Assembly (NCBI GenBank): GCA_014549065.1
Contig: JACDOX010000156.1
Span: 1,486,538-1,550,537 of the forward strand
Source of the DNA: Cardinalis cardinalis
Lineage: Eukaryota > Chordata > Aves > Passeriformes > Cardinalidae
Length of the DNA: 64,000 nt
Direction of reading: 5' to 3'
The position numbers were made by a program, and so were the translations under genes. The notes beneath the pieces were generated by a model. The model searched no databases, had not been told where the DNA came from, and worked only from the letters and a program-made list of their open reading frames with translations. The stretch's first letter is position 1; each line of letters opens with the position of its first letter. This document shows, piece by piece, positions 37,601 to 50,674 of the stretch.

Positions 37601-39878
37601 AAGATGGCTCACAGACTGCTTTTCATTTGAAATATATTGCTTATTCAAAGTCTCATGCTTAAGTTTCTGAAGAAAAAAAAAATTCCAACAGTAGGAGGAG
37701 TGTCCTACTTGTTAGTCTGCAAAGTTTTAATTAAGTCTTGGAGTATTGTAAACTGTCATCTCTGCGCAGTCCCAAGCTCTCTGTCGGGAGTTATGTAGAA
37801 CATGGGCAACTAATTTTGACATGTCCATAGAGAAATATTTTAATTGTCTGCATATGAAAGAGCAGATTCAGCGTACTGTGGGGTTCTCATGCAAAATAGC
37901 CAAGAAACTTATGAGTGTCTTGCAGAACTATGTGTTTTGTATGGCTGCCCCAGGCTTATATTTAGTGTTTGCAAGGTTACTTCTCTTTCTCTAGGTTTCT
38001 ATCCTGCCAGAGAACATACTGAGTTTTGTTGTGTGTTGGTGTCTATTTAGGTGTGACTTTTGTTGTGGTTTTTCTGCACTTATGTTGGAGTCTGAAGTAT
38101 TACTACTAACAGGCAGACCCCATCTAGGACTGTCTGTGTTATTTGACTACCTCTCTGTAGCAGAGTAGCAAAACTGGAAGCTTTGAGCAGCAGATGAATA
38201 CTTTGAGTCATCTACAGCACATACAGGCTGCAATGAGGACAGTGTTTCCTTCATTTTTTCTTTCTTACCTCAACAGACCAGGTTGTTATTATTGTTATAA
38301 TTATGTGAGCACAGGCCTTCCTGTTGTGCTGTTATTAACAAAAGAGAGCACACAAAGCTTCGGGTTAAAAGAGGAAACGTATTTGAAACTACTCGTCAGA
38401 GTTACTGGTTCCCAGCTTGAGATCATTGCGTTCTGCTAACAGCTGAACTGATCAATTCACTTCCTCTTTTCAATTGCAACCCAGTAAGTCACTAAATTGT
38501 TGCTTTGCTGATTAGTATTCTGACTTTTCTTTACAGGCTTGTTTCTAAAGGGGAATCTGTGACATGCGCTTGTCTGACTCCTAATTTTAATAGATACTCT
38601 GCTTGCTATGGGAGGCTGATAGTGTTGTAAGATAAATGTACAGTGCAACACCAAGAAAGAAGATTGCTATCTCTGTGTTTCAGCAATGTACATTAGCAGT
38701 ATTTTCCTACTGTATTAATCATTAAAAGTGTTGTTTAAAATGGAAAAAAGAGCCATTATATGCTCGATCTCTGGGAGCTCCAGCATCTAGATTTAGCTGT
38801 ATGTATTTGGGATCTGAAGTCTGTCATACTGAAGCCCAAACAGAATGTGTGTTGTGTGTTACTGACTTCTGAGTTTGTAAGTCTTTTCCTATTTTTGGTT
38901 TGAACTTACCCAGCTTCTGTTTTTTATGCTTTATGTCACAGAAATGACAGAAGCTCTACATGATGGAGAATTGACATATCAAACTGATATCTGAGAGCAG
39001 TATCCTCTTTACCATAGTTTCTCTAGAGGAAATGTTGTATAAGGATTCTTATGGTAATTGAGTTCTGAGGAACTATTCTTTGAACTTGCACAAGAAAGAT
39101 TGCTGTAGTTTAGCTGCACTTGTGATCAAAATGTAACTTTGGTGCAGCCCCAAAGCAGTTGTTCATCATAGGAAAATCCTACCTCATATTTTTTGGTGCT
39201 TGAATTTATTTACCTGTGATGTAAAAATCATAATTTTTTAACAGCTGTGTGACCATATGTGGAGGTCAATTATTAACTAGTAAGCAGCCATGAACATATG
39301 CACGATTACGAAGTGCACTTACCTTCATCACTTGTCTTGAATCCTTATACTTTGTGCACATACACTGTGCAAACTGTCTGTAATTCAAAATTGCCCTTTG
39401 CATCTTACCACTGGTGCCAAAAATATTTTTGCTTTTTATACATTTTCCATATATTTATAGCTCTGTAGACTACTATTACAAAGTCATATAGGTCCTTAAC
39501 TAACTATAATCTAGGTAGTACTGTCCTACCCTTTCACTTAGATTTTAGAATAATAAGCTGATTTTCCTGGAATCTTTAACCTTGCCTCTGTAGTGAACCA
39601 AGGAGATTATTATTATTTTCTTCATGTATCATAGACATAATACATGTGTGGTTAGCAGCTGGGAAGGTGGAGGGGGCTTAAGTAGGGGCAGAACCAAAAG
39701 TGTGGTTAATTAATTAACTTAATTAACTAGTCCTCTAATTGGATGATTTCTGTTAAGTATGCTAATTTTTTCAAACTTATAAAATTGTCAGGGTCCTGTA
39801 TTATGTGTGCATTTCACCATATTTGCACCATGAACGACCTTCATTTAAGGTAAATGCATTTTATCATCTTAATATTGT
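34693..39878. other. Probable intron, no supported feature
   Basis: AT-rich unique-looking sequence. A minus-strand frame at 35393-35716 (107 codons) has a fairly balanced amino-acid composition but no family I recognise. An AT-rich, homeodomain-like cluster of TTAAT motifs lies at about 39704-39730. Confidence 0.45.
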
Positions 39879-40414
39879 TTAGCTTGTGATTTTAGGCATC
39901 ACCACTTGGATCATAGCTCCAATGGTGATATTCCACGGTGCCACTTCACTTGGTATGAAGTGACAATCTGTGTCAATAGAAGTTTGAAACCTGATGAAGA
40001 CCCTTTTGTGTGATCCTGCTGTTGGTGTTCCCTTTGTTAGTTTGTTGTTCAGGCTTATTCTCATCCCCTCTCTGTCCCTCTGAGAAGTGTAGGAGCTGAA
40101 GTGGTGAGATCTGATTCTAGGTATTCCTTGGACAAACAAGGGGAGCCCTGCTAGGTGTAGGTGTGTACCCTGATACAAAGGTTGCAATGAATCTTCTACC
40201 TGGTCATGGTTTTTCCATACTTGCCTGCATTTCTGTTGTCTGGGCAAGGACCCCCTCTGGCCCTCACTATCGTTTTACCCGATGGCAGTGTTGACAGTGC
40301 ACAGTGGTGTGGGCAGGTGTGCCCCAGGCACAGCTGGCAGAAGGCAGGCATCATTGCAGTGTTGGTGCAGGTGGCTGATGGTGAGGAGCTTGGTGTCTGA
40401 GGAACATGTAACAT
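39879..40414 (-). other. Unexplained open frames in a less AT-rich patch
   Basis: Two overlapping minus-strand frames, 39879-40247 (122 codons) and 40196-40414 (72 codons, different frame), lie in a patch with clearly higher GC than its surroundings, especially 40190-40400. Read on to each other with a frameshift they could be a decayed retrocopy. I saw a faint resemblance of one part to ribosomal protein S20 (RFQ..I, PSE, IT) but it is too weak to call. No poly(A) tract or target duplication was found. Confidence 0.2.
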
Positions 40415-43143
40415 GGTACTATAGAAAACTGATGTACATCCATAGTCTACGCCTGGTTTGGGTCTATCTTAAACTTAAAAAAGAATTGTGAAAGTCACCT
40501 GTGATTGAAGGACTGTCTGATCTCTTTGGTTGTGATATGACACTGTAAAAACCAATGTGGCTTTGTATGTTTCATTCTTCTTGCATCAGGTTGTACTTGA
40601 CTAATTAGAAGTTCTCTTTGAACAAAAAAATTGCTCAGAAACAAACATATTTTCTATTAAATTATGCCAGTGTGAATTGTGGGACAACCGCCCCCCCCAT
40701 CTCTACTAATTTGGATTGGTAGCTAATTTGCTTCACTTAATTTTTAAAAATAATAGCATATATTGCCAAATCATAATCCAGTTTAGATTTTACATTTGCC
40801 TTTTAAAAGGAAGATGCTCATGTTTTGTTTGCTTTTGTTGGTTTTTCTTCCTCACCCTGACAGAGGCTACCAAAAAATTGAGTGATTTATTTCAGAAATA
40901 TAAGCCATAGTAATTAAGATAAGACATCTTTTAAACTTTTTCCATGCATGGCATTATTGCGGTTCTTACTGGAGCTGAATTTTACCTGTTTATGACTGCA
41001 TCTCTATGCCGGGCTGATTCTGTAGTCAGAAGGATCTTGGAAGTCACAGGGATACAGCAGTGTCAAGCTGCTTATATTTTTTTCCAAAACTCAGGGGAAT
41101 TTTCTTTTGGTTGTTTGGGGTTCAAGGAAGAGCTTAAATCTAAAATAATAATATTCAGTTAATTTTCATCTGAAATTATCTGGTCTATTCAAATGTTGTT
41201 CACACATGTATTATTGAACTTTGAGTTGAATTTATGTAGTTAACAAATACGATCTGAAATTTCCTCAGCCTTGATGTTCAGTATATTTCTGACTTAATCT
41301 GGTGTAACAGGATAACACCATACTATGGCCAGTATGAAAGCACACAAGTAGTTTGTTTAGTATGGTTAATCTGGAGGTTTAAATGCTAGTGGCAATTTTA
41401 GATGAAGTTAGATGTGTAATATCAGACTGTGTTAGGAGGTAAATTACAAGTTATTTGCTTGGCTTTGAATTGTTCATTTTTTAGGGGGTTTTGGGGTTTT
41501 TTTGGCTGTGAGTTTTTTGTTCTAGTTTGTTTAGGGGATTTTTGCTTTTTTATTTGGTTGGTTTGTTTGTTTGGGGGCTTTTTGGTGGGTTTTTTTGGGG
41601 TTATTTTTTGATTGGTTGGTTTTCTTTTTTTTTTTCAGTCACAGCATTACATTAATAGAAGATTGTAGCTTACCTGCAAATAAATGGTGGTACGGATGAA
41701 AAGTGTGGCTCATAAATGTTGAGTTAAAAAACAAAAGATGTTTTATGATATTTTTGTTGGCTGCTATTGAACAAATCTTTGATTCTTTCGTAGATCTTCA
41801 AAGCAGAAAGAGTTTAGCTTCAAACTTGAGGTGTAATTACAGGGATATAAGCTTCTTTTAGGGATTTAACTTGTTTGTTAAAAAGTAAACATTTTCCTCA
41901 GTGTTCTCAACACTCTAATATTGTGTGCTAAAGCATCACAAATGACATGAAATCTGCTAGAAATATGTATTTTTATGAAGTACTTTGACAGAGTAAGCAA
42001 CTAAGTTGAGTAAAAAATTGTTCTTAATTTTTGCATTTGCAATAATCTCTAGGGATCCTAGTGACAAATGTCCGGCTAGGATTTAGTAATTGCTTGGATT
42101 TAAACTTTGTTTTAGTAGCAGCCACATTAAATGCTTGGATGTTTGCTTGCAGTGCTCTTAATATTGTTTCTCCTTTTATGCGGAGTGCATTTGACACGGT
42201 GGGGATTATTGCAATTAAAAGCAGCAAAAGTTTGGCTGAAAAGGTTGGAAGCAAAAAGAGTGTGACTTAGGTGTTCTGGCTAATTAAAATGAACAGCAGA
42301 TGTTGGTAAAGGAAGATGGATGTTCAGTGTCTTTCTGTGGGACCTCAGAAATTGACTCTGTGAATTTGTTACTTTCACCATCAGCTGTTAGTGATATTTA
42401 GAATAGGTTTTGCAAACTCTGAGACATACTGTGCAGTGTGAATTAACAAAGTGAAAATGATAGTATGGCTTTAATATACTAAAGGCTGTGATTTGCAGGA
42501 GCACCCCAAAACTTGGAAGGATGAGGAATAAAATCTTCAGTGGTTTTCTTAAAGCTTTTATGAGGTTTGCTGGACACAGTGTCTTCACCATTAAAATTGA
42601 ATGTAAATTTTCAAACACAATTTTTACAGAGCACAAAATTAATCTTTGCATTTTGTTGAAGAATTGAAGCTAGCTGTTACATGGAAATAAGTAGTTCAGC
42701 AAGATGCAGGTGGTTCTTGTAGCCTCGGTTCTGGTTGTGTAGATTTGTTGTATAAGGCACTGGAGGTAAAAGCATTTTATGAAGTGCAATACATAAGACC
42801 TGGGCCATATAAGTTTTTGCTTTTTATTAAAAGCTTGTACTCAGTTTGTCAATCCTCTGCAATGAGCTGTCCCTTAAAACCTGGGACATGAGGAGAAAAT
42901 CAGGGCTAACCCCATAAGACCCACTGAGTTGCTGCAGCTCCTTTTGGCAGAAGTGAGGATTCCAAAGGTCCAGCCTTTTCTGTGAGACACTCTTAAGGAC
43001 TAAATAAGCAAGTTGTAGGAACTGTACCTTTAAGGGCAAACTGAAGAACAAATGCAATATAGTGGGTACAGGGAGGTGTAAGATCCCATGATTGAGGCCC
43101 ATTCTCACCTGTATGTTTCCTGTGGTTTGTCTCTGTGTTGCAG
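40415..43143. other. Probable intron; G/T-rich tract 41478-41640
   Basis: A G/T-rich tract at about 41478-41640 contains several runs of four or five G (for example near 41483, 41491, 41535 and 41572) separated by T-runs. At 42024-42270 frames are open on both strands over the same bases; the minus one begins with a hydrophobic signal-peptide-like stretch. I found no family match for either. Confidence 0.4.
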
Positions 43144-43171
43144 GAGAGCATGTTGCCCGTCTCTGTGCAGG
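43144..43171 (+). other. Candidate 28-base microexon
   Basis: A good acceptor ('tttgtctctgtgttgcag', ending 43143) is followed only 28 bases later by a donor-like GG followed by GTAAGC (GT at 43172-43173). If joined to the candidate exon at 32082-32177 the frame stays open (GEHVARLCA). The unit is very short, and such paired signals occur by chance in introns, so this is a weak call. Confidence 0.18.
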
Positions 43172-44579
43172 GTAAGCGAATGCAGGCTGTGAACCTGTTG
43201 TGCTCTAGGGTTTTTCAGATACTCCAGCAGTGCCCAGAATCAGATTTCACTTGTAAAATATCTATTGTTTACTGGGCCTTGACCATGTATTTCCTGCCAT
43301 ATATTTTATTAGGTAACTTTTTATTTGTACCTATGAAATATTGGAATATATTCTGTTCTGTCACACACATTCTCTTGTCACACAACACTGTGTGCATATA
43401 AGTAAGAATCAGACCTGGTATTCAGGGAATAATTGGCAAAGCCAGCAGTGATGTTGGGAAGTTATGAGGTCATTTGTGATTCTTCCATCTGTTCATTTAC
43501 CTTATCTTCAAGAGAATAAGGTTCTCTGTAGGGAAAGCAAATATTTTAATGCTCAGACAGGAATCATCATTCTAGGTGTGTGCAATGGGTATTAAAGGTA
43601 GAGCAAGAAAAAGAATACCATTTGTTCCAGTTTTAACTTGATTGCACTGATAGCACCTAGCAAAGGTGAGTGACCACAGTAGCAAAAGCCAACCTAAAAG
43701 AAATGTTACTCTTAGGTACCCTGGGAGTTGTATGTATGAAATAATCTCAATTGTGTTGTGTTCTGCTAAATTAGCACCAAAAATCTTTGTGATGTCATCT
43801 TTACAAATCAGTCTAAAATGGCAAAATGTATCCCTACGTATCTGGGTTTCACTGGGAATAGGAATTCTCATTCCTGCTTAGCCAGAATTGGATTTATTTG
43901 GATGTGGCCCATGAAGCATGGTTCTGCAGCTCCTGTACCTCCTATTGACAAGAAATTTTTTCTTTTCATCTAGCAATGCAACTTAAGAATGCCAGTAATT
44001 AACAGAAATTTTGGCTAATCAAGGTCTTACCAAAATGCAATGGAAAGTAGCTTGTATGTTTAGTTGATATGATAAAGAGACTTGAAAGTCAGAAGTCAGT
44101 CAGATCTAACACTGTTGCAGTGCCACACAATAAAATTCTAATTTATTTGAATACAGTATAAGACTAAGATAAATTTATCTTAATGAAAATTCACGAATTT
44201 CCAGCATCAACTATGCATTGAAGAGGTTATCTGATACTCACTGATTCATTATTCATATTATGCCATAATTTAAAAAATACAGTATTAGATTTTCTTTGAT
44301 ATGTTTAGTATTTTGTATATTGTAAGAACATATGTATAAGAATATGCCATTATTATGCTGTTATTTTATAGGGTCCTGTTGCTTTTGATACTATTCTTCA
44401 GCAAAAATGTCCTTTTTTATTGTAAATTATGTGGGAACAAATTCCTTCTCCATTTCACAGTTCTGATGTCATGTTCAGTTGAAAATATTTTTCATTTTAC
44501 CACTGCATATTAGCAACAAATTGTATTTTATAAGCTTTATCTTTGTGCATGTATACATGTCCTGTATATGTATGTGTGC
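43172..44579. other. Probable intron, no feature seen
   Basis: AT-rich sequence with chance frames only; the opposing frames around 43572-43881 overlap on both strands and have no family match. Confidence 0.45.
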
Positions 44580-44677
44580 CATCAGTCTAGTGGAAGGTTT
44601 TGCTGACCTTGACAGGGAGTTAGAAATAGCTGAACATAAAAGTCTCTTCCAACCCAAACCATTCTATGATGATCATA
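44580..44677 (+). mobile_element. CR1 LINE 3' tail fragment
   Basis: The sequence 'gtctagtggaaggttttgctgacc', followed by 'ctcttccaacccaaaccattctatgatgat', is the last 100 bases of the CR1 3' UTR and tail. Nothing upstream matches, so the copy is strongly 5' truncated. Confidence 0.75.
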
Positions 44678-47600
44678 ATATAACTAAATGCTGTAGTAGG
44701 TAACATGTAATGTAGACAGAATATGTAATATATGTGTATACAAATTGTGTACGCCTGTGTAAAAGCATTCTTTAGCTTACTTATAAAGGGCTTTTCTGAA
44801 ATCAAGAAAGATTTACATTTTATGCATTTTCTTTCATTACAATATGCCTGCCAAATGGCTTAAAAACGTGCTTTTACAGAGATGAAAAGCATATGCTCTT
44901 TTCAAAAGTCTACTCTGAACAGTGGTATTTTTGAATTCCTGTTTGTTTCTAGTAAAATTGAGGTGATTGACCACAAGGTTGTGAGTACTTGCAGAATAGT
45001 TTTTTCTGTCTTGAATGATATTATGGAGAAGTGGGAATGGCTGTTAAGGAGGTAATTTCAAGCAACATTTCACTGGAAAATGTGTGAATTAGGGTGACTT
45101 TCCTCTCACCCCAGTTTTTAGATCCTGCAAGAACTCTAACATATCTTGCATGATTCTCTAGTATTGAATGTATAAACTTTACAGGTTGTTTGGCCTATAA
45201 GCGTCAGTGCTTCAGCTACATGAATGATTCTGTCTTTTGCTACTTGTCCCACTGCTACAAGGAAATCTAGATGTTTTTGGTAAGAAGCATAGTCCTTCCT
45301 TGAAGTTGTAACTCAAGAAAGCTTCTTGTAAGCAAGTTAGAATACCTAAGGCACTTTTTGTGCAACTCAGATATTGAAATTGGAAAATACTCTTTCCGGT
45401 TGCACTGTTGAAGCATTAATAGAGCTTTGCTGTGCAGGCATGAAACCAATAAGCACTCCCTTTTCAGATTTCCTTAGTTATCAAAAGAGGTGGGCAAAGC
45501 TATACTCCAGATCTTTGCAATCACTGATGGTTAAGCCTGACCGCCAAAATAGAAAAAATACTTGTCTGTCATGGTGCTTCAAGAAGCATGCTCAGGTCCT
45601 TAAGCAATTGTAATAAGTGCAATTAAAACTTCCCTGTTAAGTGCACTTGAAATAACTCATTTTTGTATGGGATTGTAAGAAATTGGGCTGCTTTTTGAGT
45701 TTTTAAAATATGTCTCCTCCGTGGTTATGCTGGCCTCTCATAAAATGTTGTCCAGATAGTCCTGTTTGGAGCTACAGCATATTGCAGATACAGCCTCTAG
45801 GGCCTTCTCTTTTTTCAAATCTGTAATTTCTTAAATCCAGGACTCTGTTTTGAGTCTCTGCTAAACGCAGCTTCAAAAACTACCATTTCAAGACAAAATA
45901 GTTTTTAAAAAGTTTCATGCAAAATAACTCTAGCTTTCTTTTTCAGGGATTTCCTTAAATACCATTCGGAGACACAGTGCCTGTTGTTGGGTTGTGCACT
46001 ACTAGTAACTCATACATGTCATTTGACAATAAAAAGTTTTAGCAGTGGAAAGTCATAGAGGGGAGAGAGTATCAGGCTGAGGATGGTGGGTGAAAAGCCT
46101 TTCATTTACTAGTCTGTTGCAGAACCACACTTTTCTCCCCTGGCTTTTCTGCACTGCATAAAGATGCACCAATAACTCACTTGCCTGTACTTTATCTACC
46201 AAGGCAATTTTTCTGGAGTGGTCAACTTACCTCTCCTACTTCTTGTGTTTATCTTTGTTTTTTCCTTATTCTCTTGAGATTTGGATAATATACTTGTTTG
46301 GGGTGACATTTACAGAGATTTATGTAGCCTGGCTCCTGTGTGAGATGTGAAATACTTTAGGCTTTCACTATTTATGCTCTGAAATGGGGATAAGAGAGGC
46401 ATCTTATATATGAGACTAAATACTGTTTTTATTTAAGTAAATGTAAATATATCATAAAAGTATCTTTTACAAATAATAATGAGGGCTGAATTTTTTCAGA
46501 CTAAGAGACACTGGACTTGTACTACTTTATTGTGTTCTTAATAAGTAATGCAACAAAACTAAAATGTGCATTTATTAACAAAGTGGTATGCTATTGTTTC
46601 CTTAGCATTAGTTTTGCTATTCCTATTCTATGAGATTATTTCTGAAGCTACTGCAATAGAGGTGGGGTTTTGTGACACAAGTACTTTCCCTTTTTTTTTA
46701 AATTAAAACAAAAAACCCCAAAAAACAGGACCAGATTCTGCAAGCAGCCAAGTTTCAAAGCGATTTCATTAAGGCCGTAGTAATGCAGGAAGTAAGGGAA
46801 ATACATTTCTTCAGAAACTAGTTGCTTCTCTTATTTTTGAGCCATTTCTTGTGATACTGAAAGTTGTTCCCAGTGGAAATAATGGTGCTATATTGGGAGA
46901 AGTGTGCAGTGATAAAGTTAGAGTGCAAAAAGGTAGTGGTGAAACTTTCTCATATAGGAGCACACATACTGCAGCATACTGTCAAAATAGCATTGAGTTA
47001 ATGAGCTGCAAAGGCAGCCTTTGGACTTACATCTCAAATTTAACACTGATAAAATGGTATGTTCTGCAAAAAGCCTGCTTGGAATGTATTTATGGAATGT
47101 CTTCATGTACAAAAATATTAATAAATTTCTTTTGACACAGGGTGTAGGCGGAGGGGGGGGAATCATGCTGTATTTTTTTGCTTATTATTAAATATGTATA
47201 TTCCTGGTAAGAATTATATAACAAGCTGCAAAAGGGGAAAAACAAATGTGTTTCAAGTTATCCTGAGAGCATTAGTATAGTTAATGGTGAAATGTGGAGT
47301 CTAGCAGGACTGTAGGGCATTTGAAATCACTAAGATAGTCCAGATAGTCCAGTTAAAAAAATTTTTTTACAAATTACACTGAGGAAAAACAAAGGAACAC
47401 AAAGGAAACAACCTGGTGAATGACGTATTTGTAGCTAGAAATTGTCGTCATGTCCAGGATGAAGCAATGTGAGAACAATTCAGGCCTCTGTATGGTGTGT
47501 CCTCTTCTGTGGGACAAGAAAAAAAGGCCTCAGGCAGTGCATGCTGAGTGTGGTTCTTCATGTTTATACCTTGCAAAGATGGTGTGAGACTTGAGGTCTG

Positions 47601-47824
47601 TGCAAAAAACCAATAGGTGGACTCCTTCTCTGCTTCAATAAAGCATACACAGATTAGTTCTGCTAGTGTAGGATGAATATGAGAGAGTGCAAAGCTGTTT
47701 CAGTCATAGAAATACTTTCATATAAAATACTTTGTTTGTATACAAATAGCAACTTCTGTCAGTGCAGAAGTAGGAGGAAAACAATTTCCCTATCCAGACT
47801 GCTAGGAACACATCCAGTGCAAGA
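44678..47824. other. Probable intron, no feature seen
   Basis: AT-rich sequence without a recognised repeat or exon. A G-run of about nine bases occurs near 47152-47161. The frames at 46851-47166 on both strands are unsupported. Confidence 0.45.
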
Positions 47825-48203
47825 TATGTAGAAAAATGATCAGAGGTCTGACAGGCTGAGAGAATTGGAATTTTTCAGCCTGGAGAAGAGAAGGCTCCAG
47901 GAAGACCTTATTGCATCTTCCAGTACCTAAAAGGGGCCTACAAGAAAGCTGGCAATGGACTTTTGACAAGGCCATGTAGTGACAAGGGCAAGACTAATGG
48001 CTTTAAACTGGGGGAAGATGGATTAGCTATTAGGAAGAAGTTCTTTACTATGTGGTGATGGGACACTGGAACTAGTTGCCCACAGAAGGTCAGGCTGGAT
48101 GGGGCTCTGAGCAACCTGGCCTACTGAGAGGTGCTATGCCAGTGGAGTTGGAACAACATGTTTAAGAACTCTTCCAGCCCAAGCCATTCTATGATCCTAT
48201 AAA
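47825..48203 (+). mobile_element. CR1 LINE 3' fragment
   Basis: Plus-strand CR1 3' region: 'ttttcagcctggagaagagaaggctccaggaagacctta', 'cagtacctaaaaggggcctacaagaaagctgg', 'gatgggacactggaactagttgccc', 'ggctggatggggctctgagcaacctgg', and the tail 'cccaagccattctatgatcctat'. It is the best-preserved short CR1 here. No ORF2 catalytic part is included. Confidence 0.88.
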
Positions 48204-50620
48204 CTGCTATACTAAAATTCACACAGGAATGCTTTTTGCTGGAATTGTGGCCATGAGACGTAAATAGCGATAGCCTGTGTTTATATCTCAGGGCCTATAG
48301 TTAAGCTTCTATGTGACTTGGAAGAAAAACCTTTGCACACAGTATTTGCTGTTTTGTTTAATTTGTGATCTCTTTTGCGTGATAGAATTGATAGAGGAAA
48401 AGAAAGGGTGCATGAGCAGTAGGTGCCCATTGTAAAGGCTCTCTGTTATAAAAATAAAAATATGTATTGCAGAGGTAACTTCACTCACTCAAACCTTTTC
48501 TGCTTTCTTGTGATTGGGCTTCTCATCCCCATGAGGCTAATTTTGGGACCCTGGTAACAGAGGTTGGAAAGAAATTGAAACTTATGCCTTTGTCCAGTTT
48601 GCAAGAACAGTGTAACACAGAACTTTTGCCAGATGGAGATTCACATCTTGCTCCTTTGACTGTGTCCCTTAGTTCAGAGGTTCCTTTTGTAACCATCAAA
48701 TTATCCAAACAGAGAATATGCAAATGTAACTTTTTGCTATAGATCAGTGTACACCTAGACTTCCAGATGTGTCTGTTTTGCTTGAAAAAGCACCACTTGG
48801 AGGATCATCACAAATGTGAACAGTAATTCAATCTTACTTAGCTGACCAGGTTTTAAAATATGCTTTACCTGCATCTCTACTAAAGATCAATGTATTTGAA
48901 ATAACCATTCAGGAGGATGTTTCCCAATATTGACAGCATGTACTGCAGTAAAAGCAGTGTTTAATATCTTGCTGAATTTTTCAGTATGTATTGTTGTTTT
49001 TGTTTTAGCCTAAGCTATGCATAAATTTAATACCTCAGATTGATCCATCTGAAAATACCGCTGTACTTGATATCTTCTCCACAGAGGCGCATTAAAATAT
49101 ACCTGTGGGTTTCTTGCCTTTTTTTTCTTCCTTAATTAAAGAAAGAGAGCAAAGAAAACAATTTTTTTCCCTTTCTTACAATAGAAATATCAGCTCTTTA
49201 TTGACTTTTTAAATGTATTTTTTCCCTTTCCCTCAGTACCCTTTTGACCATTCAAATTTAATGACACTGAAGGCCTGTTTTAGCAGACCAAAGCAGAAAT
49301 AATTTCCTATGCATGTGTTTCCGATTAATGTGTATGTTCCTTCTACTTTGGTTCTCTTGCTCTTCATCCACTACAGCTTCCCGTTCCTCCTTTCTTCCCC
49401 GTTCAGTTGTGCACAATCTCTTGTTGGGTGTCTCCCTTCCCGTCTTGCCTTTTTTGCTCTTTATTTTTACTTTGTTTCCCATCCCAACTTGCTCCCTGTG
49501 CTCATTTGCACCCTTCCTGTCTGTTTTATGCATAAAAGCCTTCAAAGTGAAAGAATACTTTTTAGCTAGATTTAGTTTTCTTCTTGCTCTGAGGACATAA
49601 ACAGTGCAAAGGAAATGGAGAAAGTGAGACAGAGAGAGACTTCCAGGAGCCTTGGCTGATTTCTGAGCAAAGAAAGGTACACACCCTCACAGAGATGCAT
49701 GCCATGCAGGTATGGAATGCCCCTGGAGATTCCTCTTCTGTCCCGCCAGCCTCATTCATGTCAGTTCTTGGGAGCTGTGTTTGTTATGCAGAGATCCTGT
49801 GCTACCTGTAACTCAATGGTGTGGAAGGAGATCCCTCCAAACGCAAGTTTGTGACCTGCTGGGCCCATTCATGCAAGAGATTTTCCAGAGGCAGGTGTAC
49901 AAAAACAGGCACCTACTATAAATTTCTACCAACATTTTTTGGTAGAACAAGGTATCAAGGATTAGTTATGAAATTATTTTTTCTAATTAGTTATGTTAAT
50001 TAGAAAACCACATCATCTTTGCTATGATTTGGAGAAATTCCTGAGAGAAGCATCTACCAAAAAAATTGCTTGACCACTGCGTTACTGCTCTGAGGGGAGA
50101 TGGATTTGCCATCCACTACTGTGTTAAGTCTGCGTGTCTGATTTCTCTCATAGCCTGACTTCACCATCACCTAGCAACTCCTCCATTCTCTCGAAAAAAC
50201 CTGCAAGCTCAGACCTGTATCTCCAAACCAGTGCTTTTTACTGAAAACCTTTTGCTTTGAAGGGAGATGTGGATAATGTCGTCTTTTCAGCTTTTATACC
50301 AAACCAGTGTTAGTCACTGCATGTTAACAGCAGCTTTTAAAATGTGATTACACCTTCAGACTGGCCTTGTGAGGCATCTTAGTGTCTAGCCTTCCTCTCT
50401 TACTTTTGCATGTGCACGCATTGACTCGCACACAGACACACAAACACACCAGCCAGAGCTGGTAAACTTCAGTACAGGTTTTTAGCTTATCTAAACCTAA
50501 AGGTTTTCTTAAGCTAATGGCTGCCTTTTACAAGCATCTCAGTAATGCTGTGGTCTGCAAGAAAATTGTTCATGCCACCATCACCATTTTTGTGACAACC
50601 TGCTGCACCTGTTTCTGCAG
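48204..50620. other. Probable intron, no supported feature
   Basis: Includes a T/C-rich segment at about 49320-49520 in which frames are open on both strands. A donor-like GTACAC near 49676, preceded by a purine-rich 90 bases, could mark a weak exon, but the acceptor is poor. A CA-rich stretch lies at about 50411-50450. Confidence 0.4.
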
Positions 50621-50674
50621 TGAAGGTGACCATCTGTTCCCTAGCCATCCTTGCTGCTAGAATGATGATGAAGG
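50621..50674 (+). CDS. Candidate 54-base exon
   Basis: A strong acceptor ('ctgctgcacctgtttctgcag', ending 50620) is followed 54 bases later by AAGG and GTAAGC (GT at 50675-50676). One frame through it is open, KVTICSLAILAARMMMK, and would enter and leave in phase 1. That is the phase left by the candidate exon at 32082-32177, so the two could join in frame, and a 54-base length preserves frame. I do not recognise the peptide. Chance pairing of splice signals in a long intron is a real alternative. Confidence 0.25.

Noticed and set aside
39879..40247. Ribosomal protein S20 retrocopy on the minus strand
   Set aside because: Only scattered residues (RFQ, PSE, IT) agree, with gaps, and the nucleotide sequence does not match convincingly.
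49590..49675. Exon-like purine-rich block before GTACAC
   Set aside because: The acceptor is weak, two of three frames have stops, and GTACAC is a poor donor.
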